64,000 bases of DNA. Origin: Nocardiopsis algeriensis. GTDB taxonomy: Bacteria; Actinomycetota; Actinomycetes; Streptosporangiales; Streptosporangiaceae. The stretch is from assembly GCF_014203695.1 (NCBI RefSeq), contig NZ_JACHJO010000004.1:372001-436000 (forward strand), in the 5' to 3' direction. The position numbers and the translations under genes were made by a program. The notes beneath the pieces are model-generated. The model was not told the origin of the DNA, did no database searches, and saw nothing but the letters and a program-made list of their open reading frames with translations. How positions within the stretch are numbered: the first letter of the stretch is position 1; each line of letters starts with the position of its first letter. Shown here in pieces: positions 1-7,658 of this stretch.

Positions 1-847
1 CCTCGAAGTAGTTGTTCTCCACCTTCGCGCGGGCCCCGGCCCGGGAGTTGATCCCGGACTTGTGCAGGTCCACGTAGTGGTTGTTGTACATGTGCCCGAT
101 GCCGCCGCGGAGCAAGGGCGCGCGCGAGTCGATGTTCTCGTACAGGTTGTGGTGGAAGGTGACGTGGCCGTTGGAGAGGTCGCTCTCGCTGGACCCGACC
201 AGGCCGCCGCGTCCGGAGTTGCGCAGGATGCTGTAGGAGAGGGTGACGTACTGGGTGTTGTTCTTCATGTCGAAGAGGCCGTCGTAGCCCTCCGACTCCC
301 CACCCGACGCCTCCAGGGTGACGTGGTCGACCCAGACGTTGCGGACGTCCTTCTCCATGCCGATCGCGTCACCGCCGTTGGAGGTGGGCGAGCCGGACTT
401 CTTGACGTTCCGGACGGTCACGTTCTGGATGATGATGTTGCGGGACTCCCGGATGTGGATGCCCACCTGGTCGAACACGGCACCGCTGCCGGTGCCGACG
501 ATCGTGACGTTGCTGATCTTCTTGAGCTCGATCACGCCGTCGGCGGTCTCGCAACCGGGGCCCGACACCTTGGAGGTGTTGCCGTGGGTGATGGTCCCCT
601 GCACCTCGATGACGATCGGGGTGCTGGTGCTGGGCCGGTCGCACAGGGCCTGGTGGATCTGGGTCCCGGTGGTGGCGCGCACGGTCTGTCCGCCCGCGCC
701 GCCGGTGGTGCCGCCGTTCTGGGACGCGTAGCCGGTGGCGCTGCCGGTCTGCGCCGATGCCGTGGACATCGGCAGGGCCAGACCGGCCGTTATCACGGCC
801 GCGGTGGCCAGCGCCGACACGAGTCGGCGCGTTGTTGATCGTCTCAC
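1..847 (-). CDS. Secreted pectate lyase, PL1 family (3' end cut by window edge)
   Basis: This would be a secreted polysaccharide lyase cleaving pectate by beta-elimination outside the cell. About 282 codons are visible and the frame is open to base 1, so the C-terminus lies outside the window. The GTG at 847 is preceded by AGGAAGG and starts a classical signal peptide (basic RRSTTRR, hydrophobic core, cleavage after STASA). Family 1 hallmarks are readable: VWVDHVTL, YDGLFDMK, a THE-type block VTFHHNLYENIDSRAP and the motif RAPLLR, whose first Arg is the expected catalytic base of PL1 enzymes, followed by HMYNNHY. The gene faces away from its neighbours. A 12-bp palindrome lies about 50 nt upstream and suggests substrate control. 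Family assignment is secure; pectate lyase versus pectin lyase specificity is inferred. Confidence 0.93.
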   Translation of the reverse strand, partial: MRRSTTRRLVSALATAAVITAGLALPMSTASAQTGSATGYASQNGGTTGGAGGQTVRATTGTQIHQALCDRPSTSTPIVIEVQGTITHGNTSKVSGPGCETADGVIELKKISNVTIVGTGSGAVFDQVGIHIRESRNIIIQNVTVRNVKKSGSPTSNGGDAIGMEKDVRNVWVDHVTLEASGGESEGYDGLFDMKNNTQYVTLSYSILRNSGRGGLVGSSESDLSNGHVTFHHNLYENIDSRAPLLRGGIGHMYNNHYVDLHKSGINSRAGARAKVENNYFE

Positions 848-894
848 TGTTCACCTTCCTGGAGGAGTGGGTGTTGCGGTACTCCGAGAGTAAA

Positions 895-906
895 GAAAGC
901 GCTTTC
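895..906. promoter_or_regulatory. Palindromic operator upstream of the pectate lyase
   Basis: GAAAGCGCTTTC is a perfect 12-bp palindrome, 48-59 nt upstream of the pectate lyase start. The central CG with A/G-rich arms is the style bound by LacI-family carbohydrate regulators. No regulator gene is visible in the window, so the binding protein is unknown. Confidence 0.6.
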
Positions 907-1564
907 CATGTCAAGGGGGGTTAGCGCGTTCGGTACGGAAGGAGTCACGCAAGGAAACGAACGGGCACGGGGGCGCATCCCATCGCCGACGTACACCGCG
1001 GCGCACGGGTCCGGAGTTCCTGCCCCGGTCAGCGCTCCGGCCGCGCCCGGCCCCCGCCGACAGAACGCAACACCCGGCAGCGGCGTGCTCCTCGGGGCTC
1101 TCGTTACCCTCGGTGCGCCGTCAGGGGATGCGCGGCCACGGCGAAGGCGGCCCCGCGGAACCGTGAGCGGCGGACCCGTCGCAGGCCGCACCACCCCATC
1201 GGTGCCCGCCGGGTTCGCCGTGCCGGACAGAGCGAAAACAGCGGGTGGAACCGCCGGCACGTGGGTCGGCGAGCGCGTGCCCGCATCGCACTCACCAGCA
1301 GGGACGTTCACGCGGCCCGGGCTTCAAAATTTCCGAGACCTTCTTGGACGGATTTACTTCTGAGCTATTTTTGCCGGAAGAGTATTGAAATCGCTAAGCC
1401 TGTGGGAGGAAGACGATGCGGCCTGGGGACTGTTTGTTGATAGAATTTGGGATTCTCACCAAGAAGGTGGCGGCCCCGAGCGGGAACAGGCCCGGGTACG
1501 GACACGGGCGCAGGCGCGACCGAAGGTTTCCGGTCACCCTCATCTCGGCCAGTGGCTTTTCTTT

Positions 1565-1650
1565 TCGTGATCTTGTACCTGCGGTCACTTTGGCCGACTA
1601 CGGGAGGGCAGCGAGACGGGGTGAAGTTGGCTCCAGATACAAGATCACGA
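1565..1650. repeat. Widely spaced perfect 13-bp inverted repeat
   Basis: TCGTGATCTTGTA at 1565-1577 is matched by its exact reverse complement TACAAGATCACGA at 1638-1650, with 60 bases between. There is no T-tract, so it does not look like a terminator. It could be a regulator site pair or a mobile-element remnant. Confidence 0.65.
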
Positions 1651-1891
1651 GGAATAATGAGGAGCAGCTGGGGAGCTGGACCCGCAGTTCTGCGGCTGTG
1701 TACGGGAGTACACGGGCGCCGCGCTGGGTCTTGCCTTCGGCGGCGTAAGCGATGCGGCAGGGCTCCTCGGGCGGGGGTCAGGCGGACGGAGAGAACGACG
1801 GTTCACACTCCGGTATCACCTTTCGGCTGTTCGCGGCTTTTCTCCCGATCTCTGAATTCGTTGAGAGCACCCCATTGTCTGCGGCAATGCT

Positions 1892-2164
1892 TTGGATGAA
1901 GAAGTTCAGCACGTCGAGCAGGAACTGGCGCAGCACGCCGCAGGTGAGGGTTTCCCGTTGAGTCAGGTGTTCATCGAGGGGGCGACCCATGCGGAGCCGG
2001 CGTTCCGCACCATGCTCGACGCCCTGAAGCGGCACGGTGTCAAGGACGTCATCGTGCCGTCGCTGTGGCACTTCGCCCGCCTGCCGGGGCTCCAGGAGGC
2101 CATGCGCGAGCACATCGAGCACGAGACCGGTGCCCGTATCTGGGTGGTACAGGGGCAGCGGTGA
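1892..2164 (+). CDS. Serine-recombinase-like N-terminal domain protein, probably truncated
   Basis: The 90-residue product starts at a TTG and has the fold signature of resolvase/invertase N-terminal domains: a helical VEQELAQHA segment, a VFIEG strand, DALKRHGVKDVIVPSLWHFAR (the position where recombinases have the D-R-L-aR motif) and a terminal ARIWVV strand. The extreme N-terminus that should carry the catalytic serine is absent, because a stop codon sits in frame at 1862-1864. It is therefore either a degenerate orphan domain or the intact 3' part of a broken gene. Its stop overlaps the next ATG (TGATG). Similar short resolvase-like proteins occur in actinomycetes without recombinase activity. 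Domain call is moderate; activity is unlikely. Confidence 0.5.
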   Translation: MDEEVQHVEQELAQHAAGEGFPLSQVFIEGATHAEPAFRTMLDALKRHGVKDVIVPSLWHFARLPGLQEAMREHIEHETGARIWVVQGQR

Positions 2165-2352
2165 TGAACCAGTTCACGACTTCGCGAGCGCTCGAGCGGC
2201 TGAATACGCTCCTGCGGCAAGACGGAATCTCCACCCGCACCGACTACGGCGGTAACACGAAGCGCTGCATCCTCTTGGCACTTGGACGCGTCGAGGATGT
2301 GGTGCGGTTGGTGACGGTGTGCGGGGCCTCTCACCCCCGTTGTGACGCATGA
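2164..2352 (+). CDS. Small hypothetical protein (62 aa)
   Basis: The ATG at 2164 overlaps the stop of the preceding resolvase-like frame, which suggests coupled translation. The product is short, soluble and has no motif I recognise (it contains RLNTLLRQDG and ends in CGASHPRCDA). Its stop codon again overlaps the ATG of the next frame at 2349. The chain of overlapping small genes looks like the cargo of a decayed mobile element rather than a core operon. Confidence 0.35.
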   Translation: MNQFTTSRALERLNTLLRQDGISTRTDYGGNTKRCILLALGRVEDVVRLVTVCGASHPRCDA

Positions 2353-2549
2353 CCCGCCAGTGGCAGTACCTTCCGCTCGTAGCGGGCCCCAACTCGGTGC
2401 GGCTGGAAGCAGTCGAAGCCCACTACGCCACTGTGGGGCATGAGCCGGACTTCGTCGAGGAGGTACGTACCCGCCGGGGACATGCGGCCGGCAAGCAACC
2501 GGAAAAGACACGCCTGCTGTACCACCGGCTCCGCAAGCAGCTCACGGGT
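2349..2549 (+). pseudogene. Unrecognised frame, possibly the 5' part of a frameshifted gene
   Basis: From ATG 2349 the first ~65 codons look protein-like (MTRQWQYLPLVAGPNS onward, ending near LLYHRLRKQL). Beyond about 2545 this frame turns into arginine-rich out-of-frame translation, while the +1-shifted frame becomes the sensible one (next entry). One frameshifted gene or two adjacent genes would both explain this. No function is assigned. The end coordinate is approximate. Confidence 0.25.
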
Positions 2550-2841
2550 GGATGTCGAAGAGGACAGGGGCATCGGCCAGGACCTCAAGCCGCCCTTCTG
2601 CAAGCTGCCCGCACCGACAGCGCCCCTGCCCCAGCACAAGAAACCCACGAAGAAGCCGGGCACCGCAAAGCGCCTCAAGCCCCCCGAGGCAGACGAGCTG
2701 ATCACCGCCTACCAAGCAGGCATGAACGTCTACACACTGGGGGAGCACTTCGGCATCACCTGGCAGACGGTGAGCGCCGTCCTCAAACGCCACTGCGTTC
2801 GGACGCAATGGAACCGCCGGTCCACGAAGCGGATTCGATGA
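2548..2841 (+). pseudogene. Recombinase-type C-terminal helix-turn-helix fragment
   Basis: This frame (possible GTG at 2548) encodes a basic proline/lysine-rich stretch followed by a clear helix-turn-helix: ADELITAYQAG, then LGEHFGITWQTVSAVLKRH. The pattern Y-x-A-G, hydrophobic, LGEHFGI, TVSAVLKRHCV matches the HTH at the end of serine recombinases and related transposon proteins. With the resolvase-like frame at 1892-2164 it suggests two ends of a broken recombinase or of related elements. No catalytic core lies between them. Start position is uncertain. Confidence 0.45.
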
Positions 2842-2943
2842 TCGCCCACCAGGCTTGTGGTTCATGCCTGCGCGTGAGACCCGATCCTTGTACACCAGCG
2901 CCGCCAGGAGGTTACACTTATTACAGTTAACGAGGAGGGCGAT

Positions 2944-3507
2944 ATGGCCACAGCACTGAACAGAGTGGTGGAGGACATCGCTCCGCCGGCGTCGGAAGAA
3001 CAGCGGGAAGCCACCCGAGCAGCGATCAGCCAGATCCTCAGCGACACAGCACAGGTGGCACTGAGACTGCCCGGCGGAGAAGAGTACCGACTCGACAGAG
3101 ACGAACTGCGAGTTCTCCTGGCGATCGCCCTTGCCAGGGCGAACGGCCAACGCGTCTCCGTCATCAGCCACGACGTGATGCTCAGCCCACAGCAGGCGGC
3201 CGAACTACTCGGTGTGTCCCGGCCTATGGTGTACCGCTTCATCGAGCGCGGCGATCTGGCCGCAACACGTGTGGGCACGCACTGGAGGCTGCTGACCGCG
3301 GACGTACTCGCGCTTGCGGAGCGTCGAACGCGACTCGCCGACGGTGTTGACACCGGGCTCGACCACGTTGCCCGGGCAATGACTTCCTCGCGCCAAGGAA
3401 CCGCAGCCAAGGATGGAGCGAAGGAGAGTTGGCGTGCAGCGACTCCCGAGCAGAAGGAAGCGTCTTTGGAGCGGGTACGTCGCAGGACAAGGAGCCGGCG
3501 TCAGTGA
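2944..3507 (+). CDS. Excisionase-type HTH protein, putative antitoxin of a PIN module
   Basis: The product has 187 residues. Its centre holds an HTH_17/excisionase-type DNA-binding domain (MLSPQQAAELLGVSRPMVYRFIERGDL followed by the wing VGTHWRLL and ADVLALAERR). The N-terminal ~75 residues are helical and the C-terminus is a basic tail. The ATG is preceded by a strong GAGGAGGG site. The stop overlaps the start of a PIN-domain gene (GTGA), which is the usual layout of a toxin-antitoxin pair. By analogy it would neutralise the toxin and autoregulate the promoter. The TTACA-rich stretch just upstream (about 2913-2932) may contain the promoter. The HTH call is firm; the antitoxin role is inferred from context. 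Confidence 0.75.
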   Translation: MATALNRVVEDIAPPASEEQREATRAAISQILSDTAQVALRLPGGEEYRLDRDELRVLLAIALARANGQRVSVISHDVMLSPQQAAELLGVSRPMVYRFIERGDLAATRVGTHWRLLTADVLALAERRTRLADGVDTGLDHVARAMTSSRQGTAAKDGAKESWRAATPEQKEASLERVRRRTRSRRQ

Positions 3508-4043
3508 ACGAGGGAGGTTCCCTCCTGGGTGTCGTACTGGACGCCAACGTCTACATCGACGCTGTCAGTGGCAACAACCTGGAGGTTCTCGGTGACCCGC
3601 TGGAGTTCGACGGCATACCGTCACTCCCTCCCCGGCGGGTGCATCCAAGCCTGCACGTCCTCGGAGTTATCCGTGATGGCGGGATCTTGGGACGGGGGTA
3701 TGCCCTGGAGGTCAGCGAGCACATCCTCGCCATGGTCGATCACAAGCTGATCGACGCAGGATGGATGGAATCGGATGTGAACGCCTACATCGATCTCATC
3801 TGCGATCTGGCTGAGCTGTCCGGAGGCGGCTACTACGGGAACGTTCCGCAGACCCAACATGACTGCGAGGACCCCGAGGACAATCTCATCCTCGACCTGG
3901 CTGCCTTCACTGATGCGTCTCTGATCGTCAGCAACGACAGTGACCTGCTCGTTCTCGGTCGTCCGAACGGGTGGAAAGGTCGGGGCATCGTTTCGCCGGC
4001 CGACTTCACCAAGCGGGCCGAAGCCGCGATGCGTTACAGGTGA
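3504..4043 (+). CDS. PIN-domain ribonuclease, VapC-like putative toxin
   Basis: The GTG at 3504 sits 9 nt after AAGGAG and overlaps the antitoxin stop. The 179-residue product starts with the PIN signature VVLDANVYIDA (first catalytic Asp). It also has an EHILAMVDHKLI helix, the acidic block EDPEDNLILDLA and the final strand IVSNDSDLL, which supply the remaining metal-binding acids. PIN toxins of this type are Mg2+-dependent RNases. At 179 residues it is longer than typical VapC (~130), with extra sequence between the first and second conserved blocks. The pair sits beside a tRNA-Val gene and recombinase remnants, consistent with horizontal acquisition. Fold assignment is confident; target RNA is unknown. 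Confidence 0.78.
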   Translation: MNEGGSLLGVVLDANVYIDAVSGNNLEVLGDPLEFDGIPSLPPRRVHPSLHVLGVIRDGGILGRGYALEVSEHILAMVDHKLIDAGWMESDVNAYIDLICDLAELSGGGYYGNVPQTQHDCEDPEDNLILDLAAFTDASLIVSNDSDLLVLGRPNGWKGRGIVSPADFTKRAEAAMRYR

Positions 4044-4122
4044 GACCGTCACGCCGAAGGCACTGTCGGTTGCCCTCACCGGGGAAACCGGAAGTTCCCA
4101 GGAGGGAGAACGAGACGGCCCC

Positions 4123-4147
4123 GCGAGGCGGCCGAAGGCCGCCTCGC
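4123..4147. terminator. Perfect 11-bp hairpin between the PIN gene and tRNA-Val
   Basis: GCGAGGCGGCC and GGCCGCCTCGC pair perfectly around a GAA loop. It lies between two converging transcripts (PIN gene on plus, tRNA on minus) and can act in both directions. It lacks a T-tract, as is common in actinomycetes. Confidence 0.7.
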
Positions 4148-4167
4148 AGGGTCGTCCCCGAGCGAAG

Positions 4168-4241
4168 TGGGCGCGAAGGGACTCGAACCCCTGACCTATT
4201 GCTTGTAAGGCAATTGCTCTGACCAACTGAGCTACGCGCCC
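4168..4241 (-). tRNA. tRNA-Val (anticodon TAC)
   Basis: A complete cloverleaf can be folded. The acceptor stem is GGGCGCG/CGCGCCC, the D arm is GCTC-AGTTGGTCA-GAGC, the anticodon stem is ATTGC/GCAAT around CTTACAA, and the T arm carries TTCGAGT. The loop places TAC at positions 34-36, reading valine GUA. The discriminator is A and the CCA end is not encoded. The 3' end points toward the accessory patch at 1.9-4.0 kb. Confidence 0.93.
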
Positions 4242-4291
4242 TTGCGTCGGAGGTGATCATACCGCTTTGCGGTGGTCGGCGCGCCTGGGCC

Positions 4292-4753
4292 TCAGCCGAG
4301 CGCGCGTACCTGCCTCAGGTACTCCCCGGTGTCGCGGGGTTCGCCGGCGGGGTTGAGGGTGCGCCAGCGGACCGCTCCCTCCGCGTCGATCAGGAAGGTG
4401 CCCCGGCGGGCGGTGCCGCGGTCGGGGTCGAGAACGCCGTAGGCGTCGGCGACGGCGCCGTGGGGCCAGAAGTCGGACAGCAGGGAGAACGGAAAGCCCT
4501 CCCGGTCGGACCAGGTGCGCAGGGCGAACACCGAGTCGACCGACACGGCCAAGACGGCGGTGTCGAGCGCCTCGAACTCGGCGTGGCGCTCGCGCAGGTC
4601 GGCGAGCTCGCCGGAGCACACACCGGAGAAGGCCAGCGGGTAGAACACCAGCAGGACGGGGTGCCCGCGCAGCGCGGTCAGCGCCGTGGGCCGCCCGTAC
4701 TGGTCCTGGAGCGTGAAGTCGGGCGCGGCAGTGCCCGCGGTGATGTCGGCCAT
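4292..4753 (-). CDS. Peroxiredoxin, AhpE-like 1-Cys type
   Basis: This is a cytoplasmic thiol peroxidase of the AhpC/TSA superfamily. The 153-residue product has the full thioredoxin-like core. The peroxidatic cysteine Cys46 sits in FYPLAFSGVCSGEL, which is close to the AhpE-type active-site context. It is the only cysteine in the protein, so a 1-Cys mechanism with an external reductant is expected. The SVDSVFALRTWSD segment and the FLIDAEGAVRW strand follow the family pattern. It stands between tRNA-Val and a DUF3052 gene on the same strand. The ATG start gives normal family length. Confidence 0.9.
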   Translation of the reverse strand: MADITAGTAAPDFTLQDQYGRPTALTALRGHPVLLVFYPLAFSGVCSGELADLRERHAEFEALDTAVLAVSVDSVFALRTWSDREGFPFSLLSDFWPHGAVADAYGVLDPDRGTARRGTFLIDAEGAVRWRTLNPAGEPRDTGEYLRQVRALG

Positions 4754-4847
4754 GTCCTCGCTCGTCGGTGTGTGCGGATGTCCGTCAGCGCCGCGCGCCC
4801 GCCTGTGGGACGCGCGGCACCGGTGCCCCCTCAGGGGGTGGTGTCCG

Positions 4848-5273
4848 TCACCGCTTGGGCACGACCAGGCGCGTACCCGACCAGTCGGCGCCGACGCTCA
4901 TCGCGCTGGTCTGCGACAGGCCGCTGGTGGTGGCGGCCTCGGCGACGTCGTTGGGGGACACGTGGAGCTCGCGACCCGCCTTGGGGGTGAGCACCAGGAT
5001 GGTGCCGCCGTCGGCGATGGTGGTCACGACGTCCATCAGGGCGTCGGCGAGGTCGTCCTCCTCGTCGGACCGCCACCACAGCAGGGCCGCGTCGACGTCT
5101 CCGTCGAAGTCCTCGTCGACCAGCTCCTCACCGGTGACCTCGGCGATGGACGCGCGCAGGCCCTCGTCCACGTCGTCGTCGAAGCCGAATTCCTGCACCA
5201 CCTGACCCGGCTTGAGTCCGAGTCGGTCAGCCAAGCCACGTTCGCTCTGTGCCTGGCCCGTGGTCGCGCTCAC
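4848..5273 (-). CDS. DUF3052 family protein
   Basis: An actinobacterial conserved protein of unknown biochemical role (141 residues). The GTG at 5273 is chosen because GGAGGAG lies about 9 nt upstream; a longer frame to 5291 has no such signal. Readable family features are LADRLGLKPGQVVQEFG at the N-terminus, an acidic central region DDDVDEGL and ALLWWRSDEEDDLADALMD, and a C-terminal GTILVLTPKAGRELHVSPNDVAEAA block. The acidic, soluble profile and lack of membrane segments place it in the cytoplasm. It is often next to peroxiredoxin genes in actinomycetes, as here; no function can be read from sequence. Confidence 0.85.
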   Translation of the reverse strand: MSATTGQAQSERGLADRLGLKPGQVVQEFGFDDDVDEGLRASIAEVTGEELVDEDFDGDVDAALLWWRSDEEDDLADALMDVVTTIADGGTILVLTPKAGRELHVSPNDVAEAATTSGLSQTSAMSVGADWSGTRLVVPKR

Positions 5274-5421
5274 GAAAGTTCTCCTCCACACATGGTTCTT
5301 CTCAACATTGCCTGCACGAAGCAGCTTTTCACAACGGTGACGGGTGTTTTCTTCGCCGCCCGTCAGCGTGTGTTCGCAACCATCGCTGGTCGCCTAGTTC
5401 ACACGCTAGTGGCTCGTCCCG

Positions 5422-5844
5422 TCAACGTTCTCCCGATCCGGAGGACAGGAAGGACAAGCGGACCGTGCGATCCGGGTTGTCCACATTCAGGTCAACCACG
5501 GCGATCGACTGCCATGTTCCCAGTTCGAGCCGTCCTGAAAGCACCGGGACCGTGGTCTGCGGGGAGATGTAGGCCGGCATGACGTGCGAGCGGCCGTGTC
5601 CGCGACTTCCGTGCTTGTGCCGCCACCTGTCGTCGGCGGGGAGCAGGTCGTCCAGCGAGGCGAGGAGGTCGTCGTCGGACCCCGCGCCGAGTTCGAGAAT
5701 CGCCACTCCCGCGGTCGAGTGCGGGACGAAGACGTTGAGCAGGCCGTCGCCGGCTTCCTGCGCGACGAATTCGCTGCACTCCCGGGTGATGTCGGTGATG
5801 CTCTCCGATCCACCGGTGTGCAGCTCAAGGATCTGTGTCCGCAT
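5422..5844 (-). CDS. YjbQ/UPF0047 family protein
   Basis: Small beta-rich protein of the secondary thiamine-phosphate synthase (YjbQ) family, 140 residues. The ATG at 5844 follows AAAGGTGG and gives standard family length. Conserved motifs are ITDITRECSEFV, GLLNVFVPHSTAGVAILE (the H-S-T-A signature), the Asp/His-containing block DDRWRHKHGSRGHGRSHVMPA and LGTWQSIAVVDLN. The family has weak thiamine phosphate synthase activity in enterobacteria, but the physiological role is unclear. It is divergently arranged from the phosphatase gene at 5973. Confidence 0.88.
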   Translation of the reverse strand: MRTQILELHTGGSESITDITRECSEFVAQEAGDGLLNVFVPHSTAGVAILELGAGSDDDLLASLDDLLPADDRWRHKHGSRGHGRSHVMPAYISPQTTVPVLSGRLELGTWQSIAVVDLNVDNPDRTVRLSFLSSGSGER

Positions 5845-5972
5845 AGCGCCACCTTTGCGCAGCCGGGGCGCTCGTGCAACCACCCCCGGCGGTCTGTGGG
5901 TGGCGTCCCGAAGCCGGAAGGCACCATACTCGTCCCCTACATGTGCGAACCTGGGCGAAAGGAGGGAAAAAG

Positions 5973-7613
5973 GTGACCGCGTCTTTGCGACTGGGTCCGC
6001 TGCTGCGCCATGCGGGCGAGACCACGGCGACCGTGTGGGTGGAGACCGACTCCCCCTGCCGGGTGACCGTCCGCGCGGAGGACGGCACGCGGGCCTCGGC
6101 CCGGACCTTCACCGTGCACGGCCACCACTACGCCGTGTGCGAGCTCTCCGACCTCCCTCCGGGCGCGCATCTGTCCTACGAGGTCCTGCTCGGCGACGAG
6201 CAGGTCTGGCCCGAGCCGGGGTCGCCGCCCAGCATCCTGCGCACCCTCGATCCCCAGGCGCCCACACAGCTGCTGTACGGGTCGTGCCGCACCCCCACCG
6301 GCGACACCCCCGAGGGCGTGGTCCGCCACGGCCCGGACCTGCTGCGCGCCACCGCCCGCCGCCTGGCCCGCGAGCCCGTCGACGGCAACCTGCTCCTGCT
6401 CCTCATCGGCGACCAGGTCTACGCCGACGAGGTCCAGGAGCCGATGCGGGCCTTCCTGCGCGAGACGAGGGAGGGTTCCGGGGGTCTGCCCGAGGACGAG
6501 GTCGTCACCTACGGCGAGTACGCCGAGCTGTACCGGCAGGCGTGGAGCGACCCCCAGGTGCGCTGGCTCCTGTCGACGGTGCCCACCCTCATGGTGTTCG
6601 ACGACCACGACGTGCGCGACGACTGGAACACGTCGGCCGCCTGGCGGCGCGACATGGACCGGCTTCCGTGGTGGCAAACCAGGGTCACGAGTGCCCTGGG
6701 CGCCTACTGGGTGTACCAGCACCTGGGCAACCTCTCCCCCGGGGACCGCGCGCAGGACCCGCTGTGGGTGCGCGTGCGCGCCGCGGAGGCGGACACCGCG
6801 CAGGAGGTGGACGCGTTCGCCCTGCGGGCGCACGAGGAGCCCGAGAGCTACCTGTGGAGCCACCGCCACGACGTGGGCGGGGTCAGGGTCCTGATGACCG
6901 ACAGCCGCTGCGGGCGCGCCCTGGGTGAGGGAGACCCCTCCGGCGGCTCCCGGTCGATCCTGGGCGCGGCCGGGCACGCGTGGCTGGACGAGAACCTCAC
7001 GGGCGGGTTCGAGCACGTGGTGGTCGTCTCGGGTGTCCCGGTGCTGCTGCCCCCGGCGGTGCACCACCTGGAGGCCTGGAACGAGGCGGTGTGCGCGGGC
7101 GTGTGGGGCCGGTGGCCGCGCGGGCCGGGGGAGCGCCTGCGCCAGGCCCTGGACCTGGAGCACTGGGGCGCGTTCCGCCACTCGTTCGCCCGCCTGTCCG
7201 CGGCGGTCGGGGAGCTGTCACGGGGTGAACGGGGTCCTGCTCCGGCCACGGTGCTGTTCCTGGGCGGGGACGTCCACTTCTCCTACCTGGCCCGGGCCCG
7301 GCACCGTGACGGCGGCGGTTCCCGGATCACCCAGCTGGTGTCCTCGCCGCTGTGCAACCAGCTGTCGCCCGGCCTGCGCCGCACCGCCGCCCTCTCGGCG
7401 AGCGCGCCCGTGCGGATCGCGGGCCGGGTGATGGCGTTCCTCGCCGGTGTGCCCCGGCCACCGCTGCGCTGGCGGCTGGAGGGGCGCCCCCACTTCGGCA
7501 ACACGATCGGCGAGGTGTCCTTCGAGGGTCGGCGCGCCCGGGCCCGCTGGTACCACGCCCCGGTGGGCGGGCCCGACGCCCTGCCGGGTGTTCTGGTGGA
7601 GTCCCCCGTCTGA
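5973..7613 (+). CDS. PhoD-like metallophosphatase
   Basis: The 546-residue protein belongs to the PhoD family of metal-dependent phosphomonoesterases/phosphodiesterases. The GTG at 5973 follows AAAGGAGGG. An N-terminal beta-sandwich domain (about 1-95) precedes the metallophosphatase core. Core motifs are LLYGSCRTP, LLLLIGDQVYADEV, MVFDDHDVRDDWNTS, the VLMTDSRCGR strand and VLFLGGDVHFSYLA, which together provide the expected metal-binding Asp, Asn and His residues. There is no clear Tat signal, whereas secreted PhoD normally has one, so this may be a cytoplasmic relative. A strong hairpin follows the stop. Family call is firm; substrate is unknown. Confidence 0.88.
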   Translation: MTASLRLGPLLRHAGETTATVWVETDSPCRVTVRAEDGTRASARTFTVHGHHYAVCELSDLPPGAHLSYEVLLGDEQVWPEPGSPPSILRTLDPQAPTQLLYGSCRTPTGDTPEGVVRHGPDLLRATARRLAREPVDGNLLLLLIGDQVYADEVQEPMRAFLRETREGSGGLPEDEVVTYGEYAELYRQAWSDPQVRWLLSTVPTLMVFDDHDVRDDWNTSAAWRRDMDRLPWWQTRVTSALGAYWVYQHLGNLSPGDRAQDPLWVRVRAAEADTAQEVDAFALRAHEEPESYLWSHRHDVGGVRVLMTDSRCGRALGEGDPSGGSRSILGAAGHAWLDENLTGGFEHVVVVSGVPVLLPPAVHHLEAWNEAVCAGVWGRWPRGPGERLRQALDLEHWGAFRHSFARLSAAVGELSRGERGPAPATVLFLGGDVHFSYLARARHRDGGGSRITQLVSSPLCNQLSPGLRRTAALSASAPVRIAGRVMAFLAGVPRPPLRWRLEGRPHFGNTIGEVSFEGRRARARWYHAPVGGPDALPGVLVESPV

Positions 7614-7620
7614 GGGGGCT

Positions 7621-7648
7621 CGGGCGCGCCGTACCCGCGGCGCGCCCG
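7621..7648. terminator. 10-bp GC hairpin between convergent genes
   Basis: CGGGCGCGCC pairs perfectly with GGCGCGCCCG around an 8-nt loop. It lies between the phosphatase gene and the convergent membrane-protein gene ending at 7659 and can serve both. Confidence 0.75.
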
Positions 7649-7658
7649 GAGACCGGAC

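Larger units (their letters stand above)
848..1861. other. About 1 kb with no convincing gene
   Basis: Reading frames here lack the third-position GC bias of real genes and match no family I recognise. Apart from the palindrome at 895-906 and an inverted repeat at 1565-1650, the only candidate is a plus-strand frame at 1416-1748 (110 residues, ATG preceded by GGGAGGAAG). Its translation is unrecognisable and its codon use is not that of a gene. Base composition is less GC-rich from about 1320 to 1900, which fits decayed or foreign DNA. Confidence 0.6.

Noticed and set aside
62..838. Plus-strand 258-residue frame opposite the pectate lyase
   Set aside because: It is the antisense shadow of the lyase; its translation is low-complexity Val/Gly/Asp and matches no family, while the minus frame has a signal peptide and PL1 motifs.
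844..1363. Overlapping open frames on both strands upstream of the lyase
   Set aside because: Pro/Arg/Ala-rich translations without gene-like codon bias or domains; frames are long only because of high GC.
4149..4198. Second copy of the tRNA-Val 3' end as an attachment site
   Set aside because: I looked for the T-arm/acceptor sequence across 1-4100 and saw no duplicate, so an integrated element with both att sites is not supported.
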